Of a stretch of 64,000 nt of DNA, positions 7,584 through 16,735 are shown in pieces (the stretch's first letter is position 1; every line of letters begins with the position of its first letter). Below the pieces are notes generated by a model, which was not told the origin of the DNA, did not search any database, and worked only from the letters and a program-made list of their open reading frames with translations. The DNA is from an uncultured Clostridia bacterium (GTDB taxonomy: Bacteria; Bacillota; Clostridia; Oscillospirales; Acutalibacteraceae), in contig CALAUI010000015.1 in the NCBI GenBank assembly GCA_937892115.1, forward strand, positions 10,055 to 74,054. Direction: 5' to 3'. The translations under genes were made by a program, and so were the position numbers.

Positions 7584-9848
7584 ATGAAAAACAATAACCT
7601 GCTATACTATAATGCTCCCGCAAAGTCGTGGAATCAGGCACTGCCCATCGGCAACGGTACTCTGGGTGCAATGATATGGGGAGGAGTCAAGGAAGAAAAG
7701 CTTTCTCTCAACCACGATGAATTATGGACAGGATTTCCAAAGGAAACAACTAAGGAAGGCGCTCCCGAGTCCTTTGAAAGGGCAAGAAAACTGGCTCTGG
7801 AGAAGAAATTTCACGAGGTTGACAAAGAAATCCGCGAGAATTTCCTCAGCACGTGGAGTCAGGCATACGAGCCATTCGGCAATCTGAATATCAGATACGA
7901 TATCAAGGGCAGAGCGAGCAGCTATAAGCGTACTCTTTCCCTCGGCAACGCGATTTCGGAAGTGAGTTTTTCCTGCGGAGGGATTGACTTCAAAAGAGAG
8001 TATTTCGCGTCTTTTCCTGCAGGTGTTATTGCCGCAAAGCTGACCTCATCCAAGCCCGTTGATATTGAATTTTCATTTGATTCACTTCTTCGTGCCTCCT
8101 CAATGAACAGAGACGGTTTGCTTCTCATGGACGGCGAATGCCACGGTGAAAACGTGATGGACAACGTTTGTCCGAAAAAGACCTATTTTGACGAGCCCGG
8201 AAAGAAAGGCATTCATTTCAGAGGCGGAATCAAAGTAATCACAGACGGCGAAAAGAAGCCCACTGAAAATCGGCTTTTAATCAAAAATGCCACCGATACG
8301 GTCGTATTCTTTACGGCTGTCACAAGCTTCAACGGACCTGATAAACATCCTTTCCTTGAAGGCAAGGAGTATAAAAAAGCATGTGTTGAAAAACTGAACC
8401 GATTTGAAGATTACGACAAAATAAAAGCAGAGGCAATCGGCGATTACAAGACAATTTATGACCGCGTGTGTCTTGACATCAAGGGTACCGGCAAGGATTT
8501 ACCTACAGATAAAAGACTTGTTGCATTCAAGAAAGACAAGAACGATATCGGATTGATTGAGCTCGTCTATAACTATGGCAGATATCTTTCAATTTCCTCG
8601 TCCCGTCCCGGCTCACAGCCCTCAAATCTTCAGGGAATATGGAGCGACAGATTCGACGCGCCCTGGAACGCTAACTATACAATTAACATCAATACTGAAA
8701 TGAACTACTGGCCCGTATTGAACACTAATATGGCCGAGCTTAACGAGCCGCTTGTCCGTCTCATAAAAGAACTCAGCGTTACAGGTGCAAAGGCAGCCGA
8801 AAAGCAATATGGCGCAAAGGGATGGGTCTCACATCATAACGCGGATATATGGCGTCTTGCAACGCCCGTCGGCGGATGCCTTAAATGGGCATTCTGGCAC
8901 GGTTCATCCGGTTGGCTTTGCAGGCATCTCTTTGATCAGTACGAATATACAAACGACGTCGATTTCCTCAGAGATACTGCGTATCCGCTTATGAAGGGTG
9001 CGGCTGAATTTTATATGTCCATAATGACGGAGGAAGACGGAAAGGCATTCCTCTGCCCCGGTACCTCTCCCGAAAACGACTTTGAATGGGAAGGCAAGGA
9101 CTGTGACGTCGGCAAATACACCACAATGTCAACATCCATCGCCTATGAGCTTTTCACAAACATCATCAAAGCAACCGAAATACTCGGCATTGACAGGGAA
9201 TTTGCTCAAGAAGTCAAAGAAATCAGAGATAAGCTTGTTGGCTTCAAAATCGGCAGTGACGGTCAGCTTCTCGAATATGACGACGATTATCCCGAAACGG
9301 AAATGCATCACAGACACTGCTCACATCTTTATGCTCTTCATCCGGCAAACATCATTACCCCCGACGGCACTCCCGACCTCGCAAAAGCTTGCATAAGAAC
9401 GCTTGAAAGACGCGGAGACAACGGAACGGGCTGGTCACTCGGCTGGAAAATCAACTTCTGGGCGCGTCTTTTTGACGGTGACCATGCGTTGAAGCTCATA
9501 GAAATGCAGCTTCGTCCCGTCAAGAGTGTGGGCTTCAACTACACGAACGGCGGAGGAACGTACGAAAACCTCTTTGATGCTCATCCCCCGTTCCAGATTG
9601 ACGGCAACTTCGGATTTGTAAGCGGTATTACGGAAATGCTTCTTCAGAGCAGAGACGGCAGAATCTATCTGCTTCCCGCACTTCCCTCAAAATGGAAGGA
9701 CGGCTCCGTAAAGGGACTTAAAGCCAAAGGAAACGTTACAGTGGATATCACATGGAAAAACGGAAAAGTGACAAAATACAAGCTTGAAGGCAAGGGCACC
9801 TATACCGTTATCGTGAATGGAAAAGAAAAGGTTGAAACCATCGGATAA
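7584..9848 (+). CDS. GH95-family alpha-L-fucosidase (or related L-galactosidase)
   Basis: The 754-residue protein has the GH95 plan: an N-terminal beta-sandwich opening with LPIGNGTLGAMIWGG and LSLNHDELWTG, then an (alpha/alpha)6 barrel with GIWSDRFDAPWNANYTININ and HRHCSHLYALHP, and a short C-terminal beta domain. GH95 enzymes release terminal alpha-1,2-linked L-fucose, for example from mucin or milk oligosaccharides. There is no signal peptide, so it probably acts on imported oligosaccharides. The start is set by the CGGAGGGG ribosome binding site at 7571-7578. It is divergent from the RpiR regulator. Confidence 0.9.
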   Translation: MKNNNLLYYNAPAKSWNQALPIGNGTLGAMIWGGVKEEKLSLNHDELWTGFPKETTKEGAPESFERARKLALEKKFHEVDKEIRENFLSTWSQAYEPFGNLNIRYDIKGRASSYKRTLSLGNAISEVSFSCGGIDFKREYFASFPAGVIAAKLTSSKPVDIEFSFDSLLRASSMNRDGLLLMDGECHGENVMDNVCPKKTYFDEPGKKGIHFRGGIKVITDGEKKPTENRLLIKNATDTVVFFTAVTSFNGPDKHPFLEGKEYKKACVEKLNRFEDYDKIKAEAIGDYKTIYDRVCLDIKGTGKDLPTDKRLVAFKKDKNDIGLIELVYNYGRYLSISSSRPGSQPSNLQGIWSDRFDAPWNANYTININTEMNYWPVLNTNMAELNEPLVRLIKELSVTGAKAAEKQYGAKGWVSHHNADIWRLATPVGGCLKWAFWHGSSGWLCRHLFDQYEYTNDVDFLRDTAYPLMKGAAEFYMSIMTEEDGKAFLCPGTSPENDFEWEGKDCDVGKYTTMSTSIAYELFTNIIKATEILGIDREFAQEVKEIRDKLVGFKIGSDGQLLEYDDDYPETEMHHRHCSHLYALHPANIITPDGTPDLAKACIRTLERRGDNGTGWSLGWKINFWARLFDGDHALKLIEMQLRPVKSVGFNYTNGGGTYENLFDAHPPFQIDGNFGFVSGITEMLLQSRDGRIYLLPALPSKWKDGSVKGLKAKGNVTVDITWKNGKVTKYKLEGKGTYTVIVNGKEKVETIG

Positions 9849-9855
9849 GCAAAAC

Positions 9856-9893
9856 ATCCCCGACATCAGAATTGTCGGGGATGATATTTTTTT
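9856..9893 (+). terminator. Terminator of the GH95 gene
   Basis: A 10-base stem (ATCCCCGACA/TGTCGGGGAT) with a 7-base loop is followed by a run of T residues, directly downstream of the stop codon. Confidence 0.9.
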
Positions 9894-9902
9894 CACAGAC
9901 AC

Positions 9903-9931
9903 TTGATTTTTGAGAAAAGCTGTGATAATAT
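9903..9931 (+). promoter_or_regulatory. Promoter of tRNA-Ala
   Basis: TTGATT, a 17-base spacer, then TAATAT preceded by an extended -10 TG. It ends 12 bases before the tRNA 5' end. Confidence 0.6.
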
Positions 9932-9943
9932 ATGCGTATCTTC

Positions 9944-10019
<76 letters not shown>

Positions 10020-10031
10020 CCAAAAACCTCG

Positions 10032-10071
10032 ATATTACGCCGTTTCTTCATTGAAACGGCGTAATATTTTT
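10032..10071 (+). terminator. Terminator after tRNA-Ala
   Basis: A 15-bp perfect stem (ATATTACGCCGTTTC and its complement) with a 6-base loop is followed by a T run on the plus strand. An A run on its left side means it may also serve the minus-strand gene ending at 10078. Confidence 0.85.
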
Positions 10072-10077
10072 CTGTTT

Positions 10078-12159
10078 TCAAGAAATTGTGATTTCATCGG
10101 GAACGCTTACGGTGTAACCGCCCCTGTTTATTTTGAGTTCAATATTTCCGATGGGTAACGGGATTGTAATCTCCGCAAAATCTAGCCCCCACAGATTGGG
10201 CTCAAAGCTGATTTTCTTCATACCCGGCTCAAGTATTTTCATTCCGCTGATAACGGATGGCATATTATATGCAGGTGTTCCACCCCATGCGTGAGAATGA
10301 TCGAATTTATAATCGGGCTGAGGCGCAATCCAACCCTCGGCAAGGCCCTTGTCACAATCCTCAATCATATTTTTCCACCGGCTGATTATCTTCATTCCGT
10401 ATTCGCCGAACAGACCTAACCGTCTTATTGCTTTTAACAGAAAGTGGGCAAAATATGGCTGAATGTCCTGCATTGAAGCGTCAAAGATAATTCGTTTTAG
10501 AATATTCCTTGCACTGCTGTCATCTGTAAGCCCGTAAGCGCAGACAAGAATATTCGGGTATTTTGAATAGTATCTCTTTTTTGAATTGACGGGAAGATAG
10601 CTTGAATCGTTCTCGCCGTATTCATCGTTTTTACCGTCAAAATAAAGTTGTCTGCTTTCGTCATAAAACTCACGGTTAAAATCATAATAAAACCGCTTTG
10701 CTTTTATCCGGCAATCCTCCGCCTTTTCCGAATTATCAAGGAAGTCATATATTTCTGCCGCACGGTTAAGTGCTTCATAATAAAAGGCATTCAACACTGT
10801 CTGACCGAGTGCTTTGGGCGGATGGTGCATTGAATAGCCGTCAATAACAGTCCAGTCAACGAACATAAAATCGGGAGGCGTTTCTATTACACCGCTTTCA
10901 CCCATATAACCCGCAAAACAGTCAAAAAGAATATCAAGTGCCTTTTCGCTGTATTCGAGTAACGATTTGTTTCCAGTAATCATATACACATCGTGAAGCA
11001 TCTGTACCCATATAAGACTGTATGTAGTATGAAACATTCTGCCGTTGTTGTTAACAAGCCAGTCGGCTGTACGCATAATATCAAATTCAGAAAGTCTGAA
11101 ATCGTCAAAGCAGTAAACCGTCATAAGACTTTCTATATAATAGTCGCCTGTACAGGCAAGATGCTCCTGATGCTTGGTGCTGTCAAGGTGCAGCGACTGA
11201 CGGCAGATTTTCAGAGTATGCTTGCAGACTTCGTAAATTTTATTAAGTTCAGTATCGCTTGTAACAAAGTTGCCCTCCCTGCCGACAGGATACCATGGCG
11301 CAATAAGTTCAAAATGAACATCGGTCTTTTCATCACATTCAACAGTAATATACGCTTCTCCGATACTGTGCTGACGGAATGAGAAATATTCTCCCGCTTT
11401 GCCGAAAGTAATTTTTTCTTCTGTTTCCTGCTGAGCGGGAAGCTCTCTCATAACAAGCTTTACCCTGCATTTTCCATTTGCCCGAAGTACGGGGTAAGCA
11501 CCGTATATTTTCGGAAGTACGAATGTTTTTTCATATTTTCCGCTGACGGTTATATCCTTGCATAAAATCTTATTAAGAGTCAGCACGGGTATAGATGCGG
11601 TTTCGGCGTTCCACACATCTTCGGTATTCGCCGCATTTTTCCACACATCTTCGTCAAGCCCGGAATTAAAGCTTTGATAACCGTCGTATGCGGTATCAAC
11701 CCTGCAAAGCCAGCTTTCGTCCGTAATAACGGTCCTTTCGCTGCCATCCTCAAGAACAAAAACAAAATCTGCCGCCAAGCCGCCGTGACAGCGCGAATAA
11801 TCGGTAAGCACTTCGGGAAGCAGACGCACTTTAACAAGTATTTCCGCTTTACGGGAATTTACGGGAAGTTCGAATTCATTTGCATAGTGCTTCGGCGCAG
11901 GTCGGCGGCAGAGAAAATCTCCGCCCGAAGAAGCGGGACCGATTGAAAGCATTTCACCGTTCAAATAAAAATGGTAAAAGCTGTCTGCACTGATTATTGT
12001 CTTAACGCTTTTTATTTTACAGCCGAAATCAGCCGTCTTTTTGAACTCCGCTACACAATAGTTGTATATGCCTCTTTTTTCTTTGGGCGTCTCATTTATA
12101 TTTACGAAATTCTTCTGAAAATCGAGATAATATTTTTCGCTGAGCCAGATCCAGTTCAT
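10078..12159 (-). CDS. GH78-like alpha-L-rhamnosidase family protein
   Basis: The 693-residue protein resembles bacterial alpha-L-rhamnosidases: N-terminal beta-sandwich modules (about 1-270), a central (alpha/alpha)6 barrel opening with LDSTKHQEHLACTGDYYIES, and a C-terminal beta domain preceded by SHAWGGTPAYNMPSVISG. The barrel motif is a variant of the usual DCPQRDERLGWTGD, so substrate preference may differ from classical GH78. No signal peptide is seen. The start at 12159 follows an AAAGGAG site; an in-frame ATG at 12177 precedes that site and is unlikely. Confidence 0.75.
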   Translation of the reverse strand: MNWIWLSEKYYLDFQKNFVNINETPKEKRGIYNYCVAEFKKTADFGCKIKSVKTIISADSFYHFYLNGEMLSIGPASSGGDFLCRRPAPKHYANEFELPVNSRKAEILVKVRLLPEVLTDYSRCHGGLAADFVFVLEDGSERTVITDESWLCRVDTAYDGYQSFNSGLDEDVWKNAANTEDVWNAETASIPVLTLNKILCKDITVSGKYEKTFVLPKIYGAYPVLRANGKCRVKLVMRELPAQQETEEKITFGKAGEYFSFRQHSIGEAYITVECDEKTDVHFELIAPWYPVGREGNFVTSDTELNKIYEVCKHTLKICRQSLHLDSTKHQEHLACTGDYYIESLMTVYCFDDFRLSEFDIMRTADWLVNNNGRMFHTTYSLIWVQMLHDVYMITGNKSLLEYSEKALDILFDCFAGYMGESGVIETPPDFMFVDWTVIDGYSMHHPPKALGQTVLNAFYYEALNRAAEIYDFLDNSEKAEDCRIKAKRFYYDFNREFYDESRQLYFDGKNDEYGENDSSYLPVNSKKRYYSKYPNILVCAYGLTDDSSARNILKRIIFDASMQDIQPYFAHFLLKAIRRLGLFGEYGMKIISRWKNMIEDCDKGLAEGWIAPQPDYKFDHSHAWGGTPAYNMPSVISGMKILEPGMKKISFEPNLWGLDFAEITIPLPIGNIELKINRGGYTVSVPDEITIS

Positions 12160-12185
12160 ATATTTTCTCCTTTGCATTTTTGCTT

Positions 12186-12214
12186 ATTATATACGTTGTT
12201 AAGCAGTAAATCAA
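12186..12214 (-). promoter_or_regulatory. Promoter of the GH78-like gene
   Basis: On the minus strand TTGATT and a perfect TATAAT are 17 bases apart, giving a leader of about 20 bases before the 12159 start. Confidence 0.75.
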
Positions 12215-12276
12215 GAACGTGACAATTTCAGGTATTGTATGTGCGGTACTTTTTTCTTTTGATATATTTGCCTAAT

Positions 12277-12307
12277 TAAAAATCGGGACTGCCTTTACGG
12301 CAGTCCC
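12277..12307 (-). terminator. Terminator of the MFS/GPH transporter gene
   Basis: A GGGACTGCC/GGCAGTCCC stem with a 5-base loop is followed on the minus strand by GATTTTT. Confidence 0.8.
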
Positions 12308-12327
12308 TTTTCATTTCGATTATTGAA

Positions 12328-14541
12328 TTATTTATTAACATATCCCGCTTTTCTGCGGTTTGCTTTGGCTTCTTCCTCAAGGCGCTGTCTTTCCCTTTCC
12401 TTTTCAAGGCGGTCGGAAACTTCCGGATAATCCTCAATAAATGCATCAAGATTATCGTAGCCCTCGGCAAGAGTTACGGTACGCCCGGCAAACAGATAGG
12501 GCTTCATTACCCTGCCGTAAATTTTACGCTCGGATTTTGCCCTTCTGATTTCGGCACGCTTGAATACGCGCTGTTCCTTGGTATCCTCGGGTAATTCAAA
12601 TACGGCTTCAAAATCGGCGGAACTGAATTCCTTAAGACCGTCGGGATAATGCTTTGCTATATCCTGCTTAACTTTTCTTATGGATTTTGCCGCTCTTACG
12701 GCATCGGAACGGCTTGTGCGTTCTTCCTTGGTTTTGCCCTGCGGAAGACCATACGCCGCAGTAAGAATTTCCTCGTAATGATTGAAGAAATCATCCTTAC
12801 CGTATGATTGAATATTCTCACAGAAGAATCTGAATTCCCTGCCGAATTCCGTACCGAAGCGGAAAAGCTCGTTATTGATAAAACCGGCAATTTCAATCTC
12901 TTCGTTATAGGATTTTATACTGCCGATTTCTTCTTTAGAAGCAGATTTTCTGTCGGGAACAACCGTTTTTGCTTTATCCGAATATTCGCGGGAAGCATTG
13001 ATTGCCTCGCATGCCTCGCAGTAAAGCTCATCCGTCAGCACGCCCGCTTTCTTATCTTCAATTGCACTGCGGATTCTTATAGTTCTTATTACAGACTTTT
13101 GCTCGGTATCGCTGAGATCGTAGAATATCCAGGGAATAACGTCAATTATTGCACCGACAAGCGAAATAATCATCAGCTTGTCAAGAAGCGGATACAGAAC
13201 ACAGTTCGGATTTTTCGTCTGCTGAGAAAGCGGCTTCTTGTCATCATAGTTTATATACGCGTCAAGTACGGAATAATCCGTACCGTCAAAGCCGTTTCTC
13301 TTATAAACCCAGGGAACAAACAGATTCGTCACCGCACCTATCGCGCCGCCGACATAGGTCTCGACAACGCCGAAAGCGCCGTCGATTCTTTCGCCGCTGA
13401 TATATTGCTGATAGTCGCGGATATCAGATTCAATGGAGCGGTCAACGACCTCTGTCGTCTCCCAGAATCTGTTAAGGAAGAAGAATATCCCTATAAGCCA
13501 GATACTCTTCTTATATGTGAGTGCAAGGCCTATCGTGATGAATATCTGAGAAATATTTTTGACAAGCTTGAAACCGCGCTTGCCGAATATGTTAAGCATC
13601 CACGGAGCAAAAAGCATTGCCCACATTGACGAATTATATGAAACCGTATCAATAATACCGTAGAGTGTCATTGAGCCCGCTTTACCGTAATAGAATACCC
13701 ATTGCAGAAGTATATTCTTGCTTTCCTCCATAAAGTTATTCCAGCTGTCGCTGCACTTTATCCAGAAAAGCTTATTACGCGAAACAGCTCTGAGTGCATC
13801 AATAAGTCCTACACCCGCGACCTGTGAACGGGGCTGAACGATACGCTCTTCAACGCCGAAATACGCGGTCATACTCATTGCCACACCGATTATTATGATG
13901 GCGGGATATACCATTCTGTACGTTTTTACGTTGTAAAGATCACCGCCTGCAAAAACGTCGCTGAGAACGGGAATAAGAAGTCCGGTAAGCGTGGGTGCAA
14001 AGTTGTGAACGAGACTCGACACCATCATTACCTTGACGCGTTCCTTGGAATTGGGCGAAATAACATAAACGAGATTGCTTACACCGGTATCGTACCATTG
14101 CTTTACGTAGCCCTGAATCTGTCCGATAACAAACAGAGAAATGACCATAGGCCAATAGCTCAGCTTTTCGTAGGGATAAAACAAAGCAAAAAGTGAAAGT
14201 ATGCCTGCCGGGATACCGAGCCGTATATATACCTTGTATTTACCAACGCGGCTGCGCAGGTTATCAATTATGTAAGCGTTCAGCGGAGCAAGAGCATAAC
14301 CGATTGCGGTACAGATATAGCTGAAGAGAAGCAAATCCTTATGGGTCATATTCAGCGTCATAGCCGTAAACGGGTCATTTACGCTGAAGCTGATGCCGAA
14401 AACAGTGGCAAATCTCATACCGAGCCATCCCACCGAAAGCATCATATATTCCTTGTAAGCAACATAGTCGCCCTTTGCCGGGGTGCGCCAGTATGAACGG
14501 ATTTCATTAACAAAATATTTTACTTTATCAACAAGTACCAC
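12328..14541 (-). CDS. MFS (GPH-type) sugar transporter with long cytosolic tail
   Basis: The first ~480 residues are a 12-helix major facilitator of the glycoside-pentoside-hexuronide type, with a conserved early segment (IIDNLRSRVGKYKVYIRLG) comparable to the D-x2-RTRWGKFKPW motif of the second GPH gene at 48.3 kb. The last ~255 residues are hydrophilic and rich in Lys, Arg and Glu, making 737 residues against a usual 450-500. It probably symports an oligosaccharide or glycoside with a cation. The start is GTG at 14541, preceded by GGGGGGAGG. It lies just upstream of the GH78-like gene, on the same strand but separated by a terminator and promoter. Confidence 0.85.
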   Translation of the reverse strand: MVLVDKVKYFVNEIRSYWRTPAKGDYVAYKEYMMLSVGWLGMRFATVFGISFSVNDPFTAMTLNMTHKDLLLFSYICTAIGYALAPLNAYIIDNLRSRVGKYKVYIRLGIPAGILSLFALFYPYEKLSYWPMVISLFVIGQIQGYVKQWYDTGVSNLVYVISPNSKERVKVMMVSSLVHNFAPTLTGLLIPVLSDVFAGGDLYNVKTYRMVYPAIIIIGVAMSMTAYFGVEERIVQPRSQVAGVGLIDALRAVSRNKLFWIKCSDSWNNFMEESKNILLQWVFYYGKAGSMTLYGIIDTVSYNSSMWAMLFAPWMLNIFGKRGFKLVKNISQIFITIGLALTYKKSIWLIGIFFFLNRFWETTEVVDRSIESDIRDYQQYISGERIDGAFGVVETYVGGAIGAVTNLFVPWVYKRNGFDGTDYSVLDAYINYDDKKPLSQQTKNPNCVLYPLLDKLMIISLVGAIIDVIPWIFYDLSDTEQKSVIRTIRIRSAIEDKKAGVLTDELYCEACEAINASREYSDKAKTVVPDRKSASKEEIGSIKSYNEEIEIAGFINNELFRFGTEFGREFRFFCENIQSYGKDDFFNHYEEILTAAYGLPQGKTKEERTSRSDAVRAAKSIRKVKQDIAKHYPDGLKEFSSADFEAVFELPEDTKEQRVFKRAEIRRAKSERKIYGRVMKPYLFAGRTVTLAEGYDNLDAFIEDYPEVSDRLEKERERQRLEEEAKANRRKAGYVNK

Positions 14542-14628
14542 TTTATCCTCCCCCCGTAAAATGAAAACACGTTCTATTTTAATTTATTTACAGACCGAGG
14601 TACTATCCGATTATCAAGCCCTCATAAC

Positions 14629-14656
14629 GAAAAACGGCTGCACAGAGCAACCGTTT
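14629..14656 (-). terminator. Terminator of the small secreted protein gene
   Basis: On the minus strand AAACGGTTGC pairs with GCAGCCGTTT around a TCTGT loop, followed by further T residues. Confidence 0.6.
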
Positions 14657-14675
14657 TCTCAGTGTATTTTCAAAG

Positions 14676-14936
14676 TCACATCATTTTTACAATGATACTG
14701 AAGAAGGGATATACAAGATACTGAACGAATACTTCGCGTATCTTTACGATAATATCCCAGAAAAATGATAATACCGTCATAATGATGCCTTTTGACTCTG
14801 TTTCCTCTGCATCTTCATCGGCAGCGTCGGTCAATGAGAATACGTCACTTTTCGAAGCATCAGCGGCAAAAGCTGTCAGAGCAAAGCAAGAGAAAATTAC
14901 TATTGCTGCCAAAAGAACGGCTAAAACCTTTTTCAT
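14676..14936 (-). CDS. Small secreted protein with aromatic C-terminal helix
   Basis: An 86-residue protein begins with a clean signal peptide (MKKVLAVLLAAIVIFSCF, Ala-x-Ala cleavage after ALTAFA). A short acidic linker follows, then a hydrophobic, aromatic-rich C-terminal stretch of about 35 residues (SFFWDIIVKIREVFVQYLVY) that could form a membrane-surface helix. I do not recognise a family. The start at 14936 is nine bases after AAAGGAG; an ATG at 14945 abuts that site. It resembles in plan the C-terminal tails of the phosphoesterase at 16.7 kb and the DUF4838 protein at 24.3 kb. Confidence 0.65.
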   Translation of the reverse strand: MKKVLAVLLAAIVIFSCFALTAFAADASKSDVFSLTDAADEDAEETESKGIIMTVLSFFWDIIVKIREVFVQYLVYPFFSIIVKMM

Positions 14937-14960
14937 CGTTATCATCTCCTTTGTGATTTA

Positions 14961-14989
14961 CTTATACCACACAAAACACAATAATTCAA
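14961..14989 (-). promoter_or_regulatory. Promoter of the small secreted protein gene
   Basis: On the minus strand TTGAAT and TATAAG are 17 bases apart, just upstream of the AAAGGAG site. Confidence 0.6.
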
Positions 14990-15031
14990 ACATTATTTGC
15001 ATTTTTCGTAAAAATTTTATTTTTGCGGTTA

Positions 15032-16717
15032 TTATACGTTGATTTCATAGACTACCGCTTCATAGGGGCGGAAGGATCTGTCGGCAAAAACAGTATGGTC
15101 ATTATAATTTGTAATCAATACCTTTGCCTTCTTATTTCTGAATTCATCGGGGATCCTGAAATCCGAATTTTTATCGGTATAGCTTGCAGCAACAAGGTAA
15201 GTACTGCCGTTAAAAGTTCTTGAATAAACCCAGAGATTTTTATCCTTCGGATAATACAGCTTATAATCACCGTTTCTGATTATTTCGTTGCCTTTTCGCA
15301 GAGCGTTGATTTTTTGGTAAAAATACCAGATGCTGTCCTTATCTTCCAAAGCTTTTTTAACGTTGATTTCCGTATAATTGGGGTTGACATACATCCAGGG
15401 CTTTCCCGTTGAGAAGCCGGCATTTTCCGTATCGTCCCACTGCATGGGTGAGCGGGCATTATCCCTTGCCTTTTTACCGAGTCCCCATTTTGCAACGGGC
15501 ATGGCAAAGGGAATATATTTCTTTACTATGCCGAAAACCTGCTGTGAAACAACGTCTTTATATTCCTCAGTCGGCAGGTCCTCATAGTTTGTCATACCGA
15601 TTTCCTGACCCTGATAAATGTAGGGAGTACCCTTAAGAAAATTGATGCTTATTGCAAGCATTTCGGCAACCTTTTCACGGTATTCAAGTTTACCGTAACG
15701 GGGAAGAGAGCGGGAATAGTCGTGGTTTTCTATATAAAGTGAATTCCAACAGGTATCGGGAAGATTCTGCCAGTTTGAAAAGATTTCTTTCCATTTGGGT
15801 AAGCTGAAGGGCTTTGGAACGGTGGTAAGGAAAGAGTCAACGCTTGTCTGATGTTCAAAAGTAAATACGCAGTCAAGCTCGTTTCTGCTCTCGTCAACAC
15901 ATTCGGCAGCATTATCAACGGTAATACCCTGCGCCTCACCCACTATCATCGTGTCATAAAGCGACCATGACTTGCGGTTGATTTCGTTGATATATTCGTG
16001 ATATCTGGGGCCGATTACGAAATGCTCATCGCCGCAGGTAATGGGGTTGAATTTACCGTCTTCAAACGCCTGATCCTTACTGATATAGGTGATTACGTCA
16101 CATCTGAAGCCGTCAACACCCTTCTCAAACCAATAGTTACAGATATCAACGACCTCCTGCCTTACCTTGGGATTTTCCCAGTTGAGGTCGGGTTGCTTCT
16201 TATGGAAGAGGTGAAGATAGAATTCACCTGTTGTTTCATCATATTCCCAGGCAGAGCCGGTAAACCTTGAAGTCCAGTTATTGGGAGGTGTTTTGCCGTC
16301 CTTTCCCTTACCCTTTCTCCAGATATAGTAATCTCTGTAAGGATTATCCACGGAGGAACGGGACTGCCTGAACCATTCGTGTTCATCTGACGTATGATTG
16401 ACAACGAGGTCCATTACAAGACGGATTCCTCTTTCGTGCATACCGTCTATCATTCTCTGCCAGTCGTCAAGAGTGCCGAAATCGTCCATAATATCTCTGT
16501 AATCGCTGATATCATATCCGTTGTCGGCGTTGGGGCTCTTGTAGCAGGGACTGAGCCAAACGCAGGTTACACCGAGTTCTTTGAGATAATCCAGTTTTGA
16601 AATAATGCCGGGAATGTCGCCGATACCGTCGCCGTTTGAATCGCAAAAGCTGCGCGGATAAATCTGATATACTACGGCATCCTTATACCATCTTGTTTTT
16701 TCTTTCATTATTTCCAT
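15032..16717 (-). CDS. GH13 alpha-glucosidase (oligo-1,6-glucosidase type)
   Basis: The 561-residue protein matches the GH13_31/MalL pattern: QIYPRSFCDSNGDGIGDIPG at the start, DLVVNHTSDEHEWF, catalytic nucleophile Asp207 in GFRCDVITYI, acid/base Glu261 in IVGEAQ and Asp333 in IENHDYSR. It hydrolyses alpha-1,4 or alpha-1,6 glucosidic ends of malto- or isomalto-oligosaccharides in the cytosol; no signal peptide. The ATG at 16717 follows GGGAG by six bases. The gene starts 18 bases after the phosphoesterase stop and is probably co-transcribed with it. Confidence 0.92.
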   Translation of the reverse strand: MEIMKEKTRWYKDAVVYQIYPRSFCDSNGDGIGDIPGIISKLDYLKELGVTCVWLSPCYKSPNADNGYDISDYRDIMDDFGTLDDWQRMIDGMHERGIRLVMDLVVNHTSDEHEWFRQSRSSVDNPYRDYYIWRKGKGKDGKTPPNNWTSRFTGSAWEYDETTGEFYLHLFHKKQPDLNWENPKVRQEVVDICNYWFEKGVDGFRCDVITYISKDQAFEDGKFNPITCGDEHFVIGPRYHEYINEINRKSWSLYDTMIVGEAQGITVDNAAECVDESRNELDCVFTFEHQTSVDSFLTTVPKPFSLPKWKEIFSNWQNLPDTCWNSLYIENHDYSRSLPRYGKLEYREKVAEMLAISINFLKGTPYIYQGQEIGMTNYEDLPTEEYKDVVSQQVFGIVKKYIPFAMPVAKWGLGKKARDNARSPMQWDDTENAGFSTGKPWMYVNPNYTEINVKKALEDKDSIWYFYQKINALRKGNEIIRNGDYKLYYPKDKNLWVYSRTFNGSTYLVAASYTDKNSDFRIPDEFRNKKAKVLITNYNDHTVFADRSFRPYEAVVYEINV

Positions 16718-16735
16718 ATAATTCTCCCGATATCT

